Assembly: GCA_027596035.1 (NCBI GenBank) | Contig: JADGJA010000456.1 | Location: 1 to 12,778, forward strand | Direction: 5' to 3' | Length of the DNA: 12,778 nt | Source of the DNA: Thoreauomyces humboldtii | Taxonomy: Eukaryota; Chytridiomycota; Chytridiomycetes; Spizellomycetales; Powellomycetaceae | Shown: one piece after another, positions 1 to 7,816 of the stretch | How the letters are laid out: each line of letters opens with the position of its first letter | Position numbering within the stretch: position 1 is the stretch's first letter | Notes under the pieces: generated by a model | What the model was told of the DNA's origin: nothing | The model's input: only the letters and a program-made list of their open reading frames with translations | Databases searched by the model: none | Made by a program: the position numbers and the translations under genes

Positions 1-45
1 CCCCCCCCCCCCCCCCCCCCCCGCCCCCGGGGGGGGGGGGCCCGG
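1..45. repeat. Poly-C/poly-G homopolymer at the left contig end
   Basis: A run of 22 C, one G, five C, then 12 G and CCCGG opens the window. The opposite end also carries long G runs. Such tracts at both ends of a contig are best read as base-calling or assembly artefact, for example no-signal poly-G reads and their reverse complement. A real G/C homopolymer cannot be excluded. Confidence 0.75.
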
Positions 46-109
46 CAACGGGCTGCAAGGCTGTGGGGAGGAGGAGAGGGGAGGGACAGCTGTGTTTCAT
101 GAATCTCTC

Positions 110-262
110 TCACTCTCCCCTGATCACACACACCCGCGGCCGTTTCTCTCACCTCCTCCTCCTCCTCCTCCTCCCTCTCTCTCCCCATTCCCTCTCTCTC
201 CCTCCATCCCCATAGCTCACCCGTACCTCCCTCTGTCTCTCTCTCTCCTTCTCGCGCCCTCT
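110..262. repeat. Pyrimidine-rich leader with CTC and CT microsatellites
   Basis: A strongly pyrimidine-biased stretch upstream of the BTG/Tob gene. It includes a pure CTC-type trinucleotide run at about 152-174, followed by short CT runs. CT-rich tracts just upstream of coding regions are common in fungal promoters and 5' leaders. I see no coding region in positions 46-575. Confidence 0.7.
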
Positions 263-281
263 TTCTCCTAGAGTAATCTCG

Positions 282-357
282 GTACGTACCATCCTCCTGC
301 GTCCATCCCCAATCGCTTGACCTGCACTCGCGTCCATATCATCTCCGTCACACGCAG
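282..357 (+). other. Possible 5' UTR intron of the BTG/Tob gene
   Basis: GTACGT at 282 is a good donor, TTGAC near 317-321 could serve as branch site, and CACGCAG ends at 357, giving a 76-nt intron of the size seen in the neighbouring genes. It lies outside the coding region, so no reading frame tests it. It rests on splice-site appearance only. Confidence 0.25.
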
Positions 358-575
358 GTGCTGACCCCTCTTCTCCCCTCAGCAGACTCCTCCGTCCCCG
401 CTATATCCTTGCTTCCCTGGCCTGGCCGCCTTCTCTCCGCCCTGTCACGTCCGCCTGCCTCTTGACTCTCGACGACACAGAAAACACCCCTACCACCCTC
501 AGCTTTGAAACGTCCTCATTTCCTCAACACCACCTCCACTCCCCGGCCACACCCCCGTCACGTACCTCCTCTTTC

Positions 576-1448
576 ATGTACACGGAAATCTCCACCGCAG
601 TCACCTTCCTCACGAAACTGCTGCACAGCAAGTCGGCTTCGGCCGTCGTCACCGCTGACCACCTCGCCGCATTCCAGCAGGCCCTCGTCGAGCGCATGCT
701 CGACAACTTCAGGGGCCACTGGGACCCGCAGAGGCCGTGTCTGGGCAACGGGTTCAGGGCCCTGTGCATACAGAACGGGGGCGTCGACGCCGTCGTCGCA
801 GAGGCCGTCAAGGTCGCTGGCATCCGGATGGCTGGTGAGTTTCCGAAATGGCGAGCGAAACGAGCCGAGGTTTTCCTTCACGGCGCGCGAAGCGCGCCCA
901 GTCCCGAAAATGCGAGCGAAGCGAGCCGAGGTTATCCCCTTCACGGCGCGCGAAGCGCGCCAAGTCCCGAAATTGCGAGCGAAGCGAGCCGAAGGTTCCT
1001 TCACGGCGCGCCCAGTCCCGAAATGGCGAGCGAAGCGAGCCGAAGGTTCCTTCGTGGCTCGCGTATCAACGGCATCTCACCTCGCTTTTGCCGTTGCACA
1101 GACCTCACCTTCCCGACTGAACTCGTGCTCTGGATCGACCCGCACTGCGTCTCGTATCGGATAGGCGACTTTGGCAACGTCGTGACGGTCTGGGAGAACA
1201 AACAGGCTTTGGAAAGCGAGTCGGTGGAGGTCCCGTTCTACTTCAAACCCAACCATCGAACTCGATCGCCCAACTTCCGACCCACAGCCCAGACCCCTCC
1301 ACCTCCCATGAACGGCCAGCAGCCTCAGCAGCAGCAACAACAGCAGCAGCAGCAAAACGGGTCGCAGCAACAGCAGCCGAACGGATCATCCCCACCCTCC
1401 GTACAACATCCCCACTACCAATATCAAAAGACGGTCATGGCCAACTGA
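576..1448 (+). CDS. BTG/Tob family anti-proliferative protein
   Basis: Exons 576-834 and 1102-1448 give a 201-aa protein. The BTG domain covers about residues 1-119. Box A is at 45-65 (FRGHW...GNGFRALCI) and box B at about 90-108 (FPTELVLWIDP...SYRIG), both easily aligned with animal BTG/Tob proteins. Known family role: the domain binds the CAF1/POP2 deadenylase and brings CCR4-NOT to target mRNAs. The start is the first ATG in frame, and it sits directly at the usual domain start (MYTEI). The intron (GTGAGT donor, GTTGCACAG acceptor) splits codon 87 after its first base and falls between box A and box B; removing it restores continuous domain spacing. The tail from about residue 120 is low complexity: PPPP, then poly-Q encoded by mixed CAG/CAA codons. 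I see no convincing PAM2 motif, so binding to poly(A)-binding protein, as animal Tob does, is not supported. The intron is a multiple of three with no in-frame stop, so a retained form would also be readable. Confidence 0.88.
   Translation: MYTEISTAVTFLTKLLHSKSASAVVTADHLAAFQQALVERMLDNFRGHWDPQRPCLGNGFRALCIQNGGVDAVVAEAVKVAGIRMAGEFPKWRAKRAEVFLHGARSAPSPENASEASRGYPLHGARSAPSPEIASEASRRFLHGAPSPEMASEASRRFLRGSRINGISPRFCRCTDLTFPTELVLWIDPHCVSYRIGDFGNVVTVWENKQALESESVEVPFYFKPNHRTRSPNFRPTAQTPPPPMNGQQPQQQQQQQQQQNGSQQQQPNGSSPPSVQHPHYQYQKTVMAN
842..1063 (+). repeat. Diverged tandem repeat filling the BTG intron
   Basis: Four head-to-tail units begin at 842, 902, 965 and 1016, each opening with TCCCGAAA or a close variant. 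The first three are 60, 63 and 51 nt; the last is about 48 nt and runs into unique sequence. A full unit contains two related cores, GGCGAGCGAAGCGAGCC and GGCGCGCGAAGCGCGCC, joined by a CCTTCACGG-type linker. The second core is a perfect 7-bp inverted repeat around GAA. Unit 3 lacks most of this core, and unit 4 has a GGCTCGCG variant. The array lies wholly inside the 835-1101 intron. Confidence 0.9.
1035..1062 (+). other. Hairpin near the 3' end of the BTG intron
   Basis: GCGAGCC at 1035-1041 pairs with GGCTCGC at 1056-1062, and GAAGG at 1042-1046 pairs with CCTTC at 1049-1053. This leaves a TT loop and a two-base GT bulge, making 12 base pairs in all. It is formed by the last repeat unit and lies about 40 nt upstream of the intron acceptor. 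The pairing is seen directly; any effect on splicing is inference. Confidence 0.6.
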
Positions 1449-1579
1449 AACACCCGAGGCACGACCGAAGCCTGACAGAAGGGGGAAAAACGAGAGGAAC
1501 ACTTTCTTTTTTGTGTCTTGTCTGCCCCTCTCATACCCCTCTTCCATACTCTGTATCTTGCTGTCTCTCGCTCCACTGC

Positions 1580-1603
1580 CTCTCTCTCTCTCTCTCTCTC
1601 TCT
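1580..1603. repeat. (CT)12 microsatellite
   Basis: Twelve uninterrupted CT dinucleotides, probably in the 3' UTR of the BTG/Tob gene. The sequence is complementary to the GA tract about 390 bp downstream. Confidence 0.95.
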
Positions 1604-1984
1604 TGGACTCTTCACTTTCTCTGTAACCCCCGTGCTCCTTGCACGCGACAGGCGTCCCATGTTACATCTTTTTCCCACCCCACGCATCTTGTCTTCCTTT
1701 CCCTTCACACTCTCCCCACCCGTTTTGTTATCTTCCCTGGCGTTTGTAAACTGCTTTAAAATTGCTTGTTCTGTATAAAAGTTAACCTATAAGCTTTCAC
1801 ACCTCGATCCGTCTTCCGTGTTCCATCGGTCACTCGACCTCAAATCTCTTCGCTCTCGATTTTCAGCGTTCGAGGATATCGTAGCGAACAGCGGACGAAG
1901 GATTCCCTTTCCCCCACTCAAGCCTTTGATCCGCGCGAGTGTCGCGAGTTCTCGGCAGTGCCCGCCAGTTTTTTCGGCAGAGGC

Positions 1985-2023
1985 ATAGGTGCGAGAGAGA
2001 TAGGTGCGAGAGAGAGCGAGAGA

Positions 2024-2073
<50 letters not shown>
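1985..2073. repeat. (GA)n microsatellite with a short direct repeat at its left edge
   Basis: A purine tract ending in an uninterrupted AG run of 37 bases (2037-2073). Its left edge carries two copies of ATAGGTGCGAGAGAG (about 1985-1999 and 2000-2014). The rest is GAGA interrupted by single C bases. It lies in the convergent intergenic region, probably in or beyond the YAK1 3' UTR. Confidence 0.92.
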
Positions 2074-2075
<2 letters not shown>

Positions 2076-2250
2076 AGCCCGCTGTTTCTGGCGGGCAGTG
2101 AGGTACTTGAAGGTGGCGAAATCGCAAAAGTCATGAGCCCAACTGTTGTCCCGTCTGTCAACTTTTTTTCCAATGGAGTCGCCCGCACAGGATAGGTTCA
2201 CGAAGACTGGAAGAGCGATGCGGGTCAATGATATTGAAAAAGAAGAAAGT

Positions 2251-5200
2251 CTACTGCTGAGACGGGTATGGTGGTGGAGGAGGTTGAGGCCTCACGGACT
2301 CCCGCAACGCGGGTGGCGGCATGGGTGCCGAGGTGGGTAGATTCGCGACCACCGACGTCCTTCGGGTCCGGTGCTGTTGTTGGTGTTGCTGAGCATGTTG
2401 TGGCTCGGGTTGAGATTGCGTTTGCGTTTGCGTTTGCGGCTGCGGTTGCGGTTGCGGCTGCTGAGCGTAGCTCGATGGCAGCTGAGAGTGAGAGGAGGAA
2501 GGAGACGAGGCGTCAAAGGACTGGCGCACGTTGCGCTTCTGCTGGTGATGTTGCTGGTGTTGTGACTGTGGCTGTTGAGTGGGGTAATTGGAGTAAGCGG
2601 GCGGCTGCGGCTGAGACAGCGGGTATGTGGAGTAATGAGATGGTGGAAGGGGAACGCCAGCTGTCCAGCTTCCCCCGTTCCACTCTCTGTCGTTCCCTCC
2701 GTACCGCCCCGCGGACGTTCCGTAGAGGGGCATTCCATCAGGGACGCCCATGTTGATAGCTACGGCGGAGGAGCGCCGAAGTGGAAGCGGCGGTGCGGGA
2801 ACGGCCTGCTGTTGCTGATAGTGTTGAATTTGCTGGTGCTGTAGTTGTTGGTGCTGAAGTTGCTGATGCTGTTGGGAAGGATACTGGTATGATTGGCCGT
2901 AGTGAGGATGAGAAGGTTGCTGGACGCCTTGATACCCGTGTGTTGAGTGCGTCGGTGGTGATATATAGTGAGTAGGGGGACCGCGGCCAATGCCGGCCCC
3001 TGGAAGCGTACTACCATCGTCCAGTCCAACCAGCGATGGCCCGCCCCCGCCGCCTGTGTGTGACACGGGGCCCGATCTGTGGAAGAGGTCGGGCATGCTG
3101 GCGTACTTGTTTGTGCTCTGCAATGTAGCTGCAACGGCGGCCGCAACTGCAGCGCTGTGGCTGGGCGCCCCGTGGTCCGCAGGCAGAGTCGCATGATCCC
3201 GGTAGCCTGCGTCACCTCTCAGAGGCGTGGACGTGTTAGCTGTAGCCATATGATTGGCGACGGCGGCCAGATGCGCGTTGTACAAAGCTCGAGTGTCGTG
3301 AGGCGACGAACGGGGTGCAGCTGCCCCGGTCACAGAAGCGCGACGGCTGCCGCTTGCCGAAGCGAAACTGTTGTCTCCAAAGGGTTCCCACTCAACAGAG
3401 TTATACAGGGATGGTCTTCGTGACGGTACAGCACTGCGCTCGCCGGTCTCCCCGTGGCGAGGGTGACCTTCCCCTGGTTGGTGCACAGCGGCGTCCGCCT
3501 CCATTGCGAGTTGCTGTGACTGCGAGTAGACCGTGTTACGCGCGAGAATACCCAAAGGGAAATTGTGGGCTGCGGAAATCACTGGAGCAGGCCCAGGGTG
3601 GTAACGTGGCCACTTCGAGGAGTCGCTCGGCGCCTCTATCAGTTGCGAGCGCGCTTTTCGAAGCGGATAGTTTGCGGCAGGAAGTCCAGCAGCCGATGCG
3701 AGCTCCGGAATGTACGAGGTTGCATTAGGCACGACAACAGAATTTGGGGCGAAGCGCTCACTACCATGCATGTGCATGGCATCGGACATATCTACTCGAG
3801 ACGTATCGGTTGCTTGCGGTGCCTCACTGTCACCGTCCCGTTCAGGACGCATTCGGATGTCGCCCATAAGGTCTGCCACGCGACCAACATCGTGTCGGCC
3901 GTCGGGGCTATCCATGGAGTTGCCTCGTGTATGCGGACTTCCGCTTGACATTGATTGACCGAAACTCCCCTGCCCTCGGGTTGCAGAGTGCGGACTTCGC
4001 GGCGATCCATCACGAAATGCTGACATCGGTACAAATGGAGAATGTGCTGACCGCGGAGTATGGCGACCATGTTCGCCGCGCAACGCCGAGCCCGTACGCT
4101 GCCCGTCGGCCATGCTCTCTCCGGTAAACGTATGCTGGCTACCCACCGAATGGGAACTGAGGGAAGACATGGTGCTTTCACGAGCGCTCACGAACTGGGA
4201 ATCACTAGGGCTGTCGCGAGGGCTGTCTAGCTCCATCGGCGTCCCCACGGCAGCGATAGCATCATGGCCTCGAACTGGCAACCGAAGGTGGGTGGTGGCG
4301 GAAAGGGCCTCTTGGTGCACCAGAGATGGCAGCACGCCATCGCGTTGCGCCGTTTCAGATCCCGCATCCCTGCGCTGCGCAGCTGCGAGACGTTGCAGCT
4401 GCGGGGGGAGTGTCTCTTGAAGACTACTGATTGTGTTCGCCCTTGCACGTCTTCGCGTAGGTTCCCGGTAGTCTGCTTGCTTATCTTCAGCTCCCTGCGG
4501 CACCGGAGGCTGAGAGCTTACGGCACGGCGAGCCCCCTGGGGCAAATATGGTTCAGTGAAGGGCTCTCCCGTGATGAAAGGGTGCATCCGAGCCTGTTGA
4601 GGTGTCCATCGTTCGAACGGATTTAGATTGAGCAATCCATGCAGGAAGTCAATGAAACACTTGCGATGGTGCGCCTCTGGTAATTAGAGATCAGAACGCC
4701 GTTGACAGTATCAAGTCTCTACATGAGGCCTACCTTTTTCGAGATCCTCAGGCGAAGCGCCTTTTCGACCACTGGGGTATGCGTTGATCACCTCGACAAG
4801 GGATGTTCCCGAGAAGTACCGTTTCGACGGCTGCTCGGTAGTGCCACTTTGCTACGAGAGGCGAAAAGAAAAGATGAGTTCGGGACGTAACTTCACATCA
4901 TCGATTCCAAGCACCCGCAAGCTTACCTTCATGTAGGCTTCCGGTGATTTCAAAGAGTAGACCACTCTCCCATCTTGTGCCGGGAGCTTTTCAAAAAAAG
5001 TCTTTGCAGACTTGCCCTTTTCGCACATGTAGGTCGGCGGCACCCCCAGCATTTCTACGATGCGCGTAATTTGGTTGTACTCGGAAGATCCTGGGAATAG
5101 CGGTAATCCCAAAAAAAGCTCCCCAGCGATGCATCCGAGAGACCACATGTCGATCGACGAAGTGTACGGTAGCCCCAGGAGGACCTCAGGCGAACGGTAG

Positions 5201-7134
5201 AAACGAGACTGGATGTAGGTGTAGACGGTTTGATTCTCATGGCAGGCGGATCCAAAATCGATCACCTTGATGTTGGGGGACTCCAGGCTGCAAAGCGATA
5301 GTCTCAAAGTGAGTGGACTATCGATGCCACCACAGACCGACCAGCGTTAAGTCATCATACTTCTTCAGTAGGATGTTTTCGGGTTTCAGATCGCAATGGA
5401 TGATGCGAGCCTTGTTCAAGACCATAAGCGCGTCGAGAATATGACGAACAAAAATGCGGACAAGATTCGTAGATAATCCGCGGAACTGGTTTTGCTTGAT
5501 GAGCTCATATAGGTTCACACTCATCATCTCGAACACAATGCAGAGGTGATTCTGATGCATGAAATGATCCTGCATTCTAACGATATGGTGCGTGTCAGCT
5601 GGATCGAAGGTATTGTTCATCTGCAGACTTGCACGGTGAGAAACTCTAAGGAATGAAAAATGCCTCTGAACACCGGTATCCATACCAGTTCCAGGATTGC
5701 TACTTCCATCAGCGATTGATTGTGGTACGCGGGCTTGTTCTTGATGACTTTGATAGCCACAGCCTCCTTCGTCTTGATATTGATACACTTTGCTACCTGT
5801 CCAAATGTTCCTTGCCCCAGGACGTCCATAATCCGATATCTGGAGAGGTAGTATGAGAGGTTCGTGAGCATTTGAAGTTCTTCACAATCGAAAGAACTGA
5901 AGCTCAGACTCACTGTCGTCCATCCTGATTGCCCATGATATCGTTAACATATAGCAAAAAGTCCCAATCCTCGTTGTCACGGCCGTGATTGTGCATCGGC
6001 TTTGAGGGCTTAGTAAGCACCCTCCTCGGATTGTGATCGGCCTGATAGGTGAAGTTCTGATTTGCTCTCATGTATGTAGACAGCAGATTCGACGTGGCGG
6101 CATGTATAATCTATTGCGCTGCAGTTGAGCTGAAGAACTTCAGGGTCGCGGATCGATTCTTTCGAGTCACTACTCACCAATTGGCGCCCGGAAGGAGCCA
6201 AGTGACGTCGATAACCTGCCCAATCTTGAACAGCCTGAAAGCTTGCCCCGGCGAAATCAGCCCGAGATCCAGCCAAGCTATAGTCGCGTTTGTTCTTCGC
6301 AAGCAGGAATAATTGACGCTTTCTCTCCAATTGATGCAAGTTGGGATTCGTGGACGGCGCGGGTGAAGTCGGAGCCACCATGCCATCAAGAGAGATGCGA
6401 GGATCCGCGGCGCTCGATTTTGATAACCGTTTCTTTGTGTCAACGTGCAACTGCTTTTCGGATAACGCATCCGACATCGGAATTGTCGTGGACGTTGCCG
6501 ACAATGGTGTACCAGCGGAAGCGGACGACTTTCTTCGATGGTTGGGATGAAGTTGCGTGGGCGGAGGCGTCAATGGCGGCGGGCCCTAAAAAGAAATTCA
6601 CCAAGTCAGCTACGCCAGATTGACAGAACTATTCACACCTTGCTGGAACGCCACTTGTCGAACCTGTGACGAAGAAACTGGCCTGCTAGGCAAATCGAGG
6701 TTCGCAGGTGGTGGTACTGCGAAGGTTACGACGGGCACCTGGGACGAGGAGGAATGTCGCTTCCGTCGGTTCAACGAGCCTTGCCTTCCCGGAGATGTGG
6801 AAAGATCTGTGACTGAAAGTGATGGCGATACAAAGCCAGAGGTTGGAACCAGAGGTGATGAAAAGGAGTTGGTAGGAGAGAAAGAGGAATGTTGGTAATG
6901 CTGCTGCTGCTGCTGCTGCTGGTATAGATGATCGGCAGAGCCATGAGGACTGTGATAAGACGCTGTAGCTGGAAGCGGTAGTCCAGCATATTCTGTCGGT
7001 GATATGGGGAGTTGTTCTCGCCGCGAAAGAGAAGGATTGAAGGTGGGCAGAGCGTCTCCGTCCGAGGTAGTGACGGTCAGTTCAAAACCCGATGATGGCC
7101 CGGGCAGTGAGCGCCCCGATGAGGGAAGTTCCAT
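2251..7134 (-). CDS. YAK1: DYRK-family protein kinase Yak1
   Basis: Eight exons (7134-6637, 6585-6178, 6056-5914, 5839-5686, 5620-5361, 5287-4927, 4851-4734, 4676-2251) join in frame to 1455 aa. All seven introns are 51-121 nt with GT/AG ends, and each junction restores family-conserved sequence. Residues 303-350 carry the LTKPSKP and DNEDWDFLLYV segment typical just before the Yak1 kinase domain (DH-box-like). The kinase domain is about 351-682: Gly loop GQGTFGQV 358-365, VAIK lysine K380, catalytic loop HCDLKPEN 476-483 with D478, DFG 498-500, activation-loop YTY 510-512 with Y512 the expected autophosphorylated tyrosine, and final helix FERWTP 668-673. All catalytic residues are present. 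Yak1 is known as a stress and starvation kinase opposed by PKA/TOR; in yeast it phosphorylates Pop2. RRxS PKA-type sites occur at S186, S1070, S1095, S1284 and S1422. The first 300 residues are S/P/Q-rich with a short poly-Q. The 773-residue tail has an RARANTIS segment (about 724-731) and long Q, QP and QT tracts. The ATG at 7134 follows an in-frame stop at 7218-7216. Confidence 0.93.
2416..2457. repeat. Seven hexanucleotide units coding Gln-Pro/Gln-Thr dipeptides
   Basis: Seven tandem hexamers of the form TTGCGT, TTGCGG or CTGCGG on the plus strand, inside the last YAK1 exon. On the coding strand they encode alternating QP and then QT pairs near the C-terminus. Such tracts are prone to length change between strains. 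Confidence 0.9.
2808..2880. repeat. CTG/TTG-rich tract encoding a Q/H-rich segment of Yak1
   Basis: An imperfect run of CTG, TTG, GTG and AAG triplets, which on the minus strand reads as Gln-Gln-Leu-Gln-His type repeats followed by QQQQ. It lies around residues 1245-1271 of the kinase tail. The interruptions and mixed CAG/CAA usage would lower slippage compared with a pure CAG run. Confidence 0.75.
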
Positions 7135-7816
7135 GTACGACGACAAGTGAGAATAGTAGAGCCGGCGCGTATAAGAGGGTAGAGGTTGCTCTTGGCACGT
7201 TCCAGCCGAAGGATGTCAGGATGTGAGGAGGAGTGGGCAATGTTACTTGAGGCAGTACAGGTTTGACGCAACAGCATGAGGGGACAACAGACAGACGCTC
7301 CCTCCCTCCTCCCGGCACCTTCGATAGCTCCCTCCCTTCGGCTGCCCCCGCTTGCAAGCAGCAGACGCACCACTTGAGGAACCGTGAGAAGGTGGCAACC
7401 CACCCGCTGCTCATGCAATACCTTGCGCATCTCTGTGTGAATCAACGGCGTATTGCCAAGAAACGGCACCCGAGAAAACAGGAATGCAAAGTCATTGCTC
7501 TTGATTCGAGCCCTTCCGAATCGTCATTGCGCGTCTCCACCGCAGAGCTCAGCGGCTGAAGTGCAGCTTCTTCATCGGAATCCTGCTTCTTGTCGAGAAG
7601 AGTTGCCGCTTGCGGTACACGAAGCTGCCGTCTGCCGTCAAGCTACCGTACGAGACATCAATATCGCTTGTTGCGAGAATGGGGGTTAGGGATCGGGGTT
7701 CTTTACGTTGACGAGGCCGCATCGGGGCGCATTGCGATCACCGATCGCAACATCTCTTTTCCCACACACATACCGCAGTACTGCAATCCGGCGTCCATCT
7801 CAGGACTGGGTCGGAG
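7135..7816. promoter_or_regulatory. Divergent promoter region of YAK1 and the GNAT-like gene
   Basis: These 682 bases separate two divergent start codons, so both promoters and 5' leaders should lie here. Seen directly: a C/T-rich block on the plus strand (about 7286-7348, with CTCCCTCC repeated), TATAAG at 7170-7175 on the plus strand, and AGGGG at 7276-7280 on the plus strand, which resembles the yeast stress element core. None is proven functional. Open frames here (for example 7263-7559) lack recognisable protein features and look fortuitous. An in-frame stop at 7709-7711 limits upstream extension of the downstream gene unless another exon exists. Confidence 0.55.

Larger units (their letters stand above)
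1449..2250. other. Convergent intergenic region between BTG/Tob and YAK1
   Basis: These 802 bases lie between two 3' ends. I see no credible gene: open frames here are produced by the CT and GA microsatellites. An A/T-rich patch around 1745-1792 (with TTTAAAATT and TATAAAA) is the most plausible 3' processing zone for the BTG mRNA, but no canonical AATAAA is present there. The minus-strand YAK1 3' UTR would occupy the right-hand part. Confidence 0.6.

Noticed and set aside
462..575. Extension of the BTG protein upstream of the ATG at 576
   Set aside because: The frame is open but starts only at TTG, contains no other ATG and adds low-complexity residues before the normal start of the BTG domain.
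842..1063. Possible CRISPR-like array
   Set aside because: The units are contiguous and similar along their whole length, with no unique spacers, and they lie inside a eukaryotic intron.
1774..1780. TATAAAA as a promoter for a small gene at about 1800-2200
   Set aside because: The frames downstream are made of Arg-Glu repeats from the GA microsatellite and have no splice or domain support. The site fits a 3' UTR better.
2268..2756. Open frames on the plus strand opposite the YAK1 tail (also 3079-3423, 3315-3728 and 4264-4626)
   Set aside because: They mirror repetitive codons of the long minus-strand exon, have no protein features of their own and are explained as antisense shadows.
4852..5913. 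YAK1 as a pseudogene broken by frameshifts, because kinase motifs fall in different frames
   Set aside because: Every frame change coincides with a GT/AG intron of 51-121 nt, and splicing restores conserved kinase sequence at each junction with matching phase.
7263..7559. Plus-strand open frame of 98 codons between YAK1 and the GNAT-like gene
   Set aside because: Its composition is that of the surrounding C/T-rich DNA, no motif is seen, and the region is needed as divergent promoter space.
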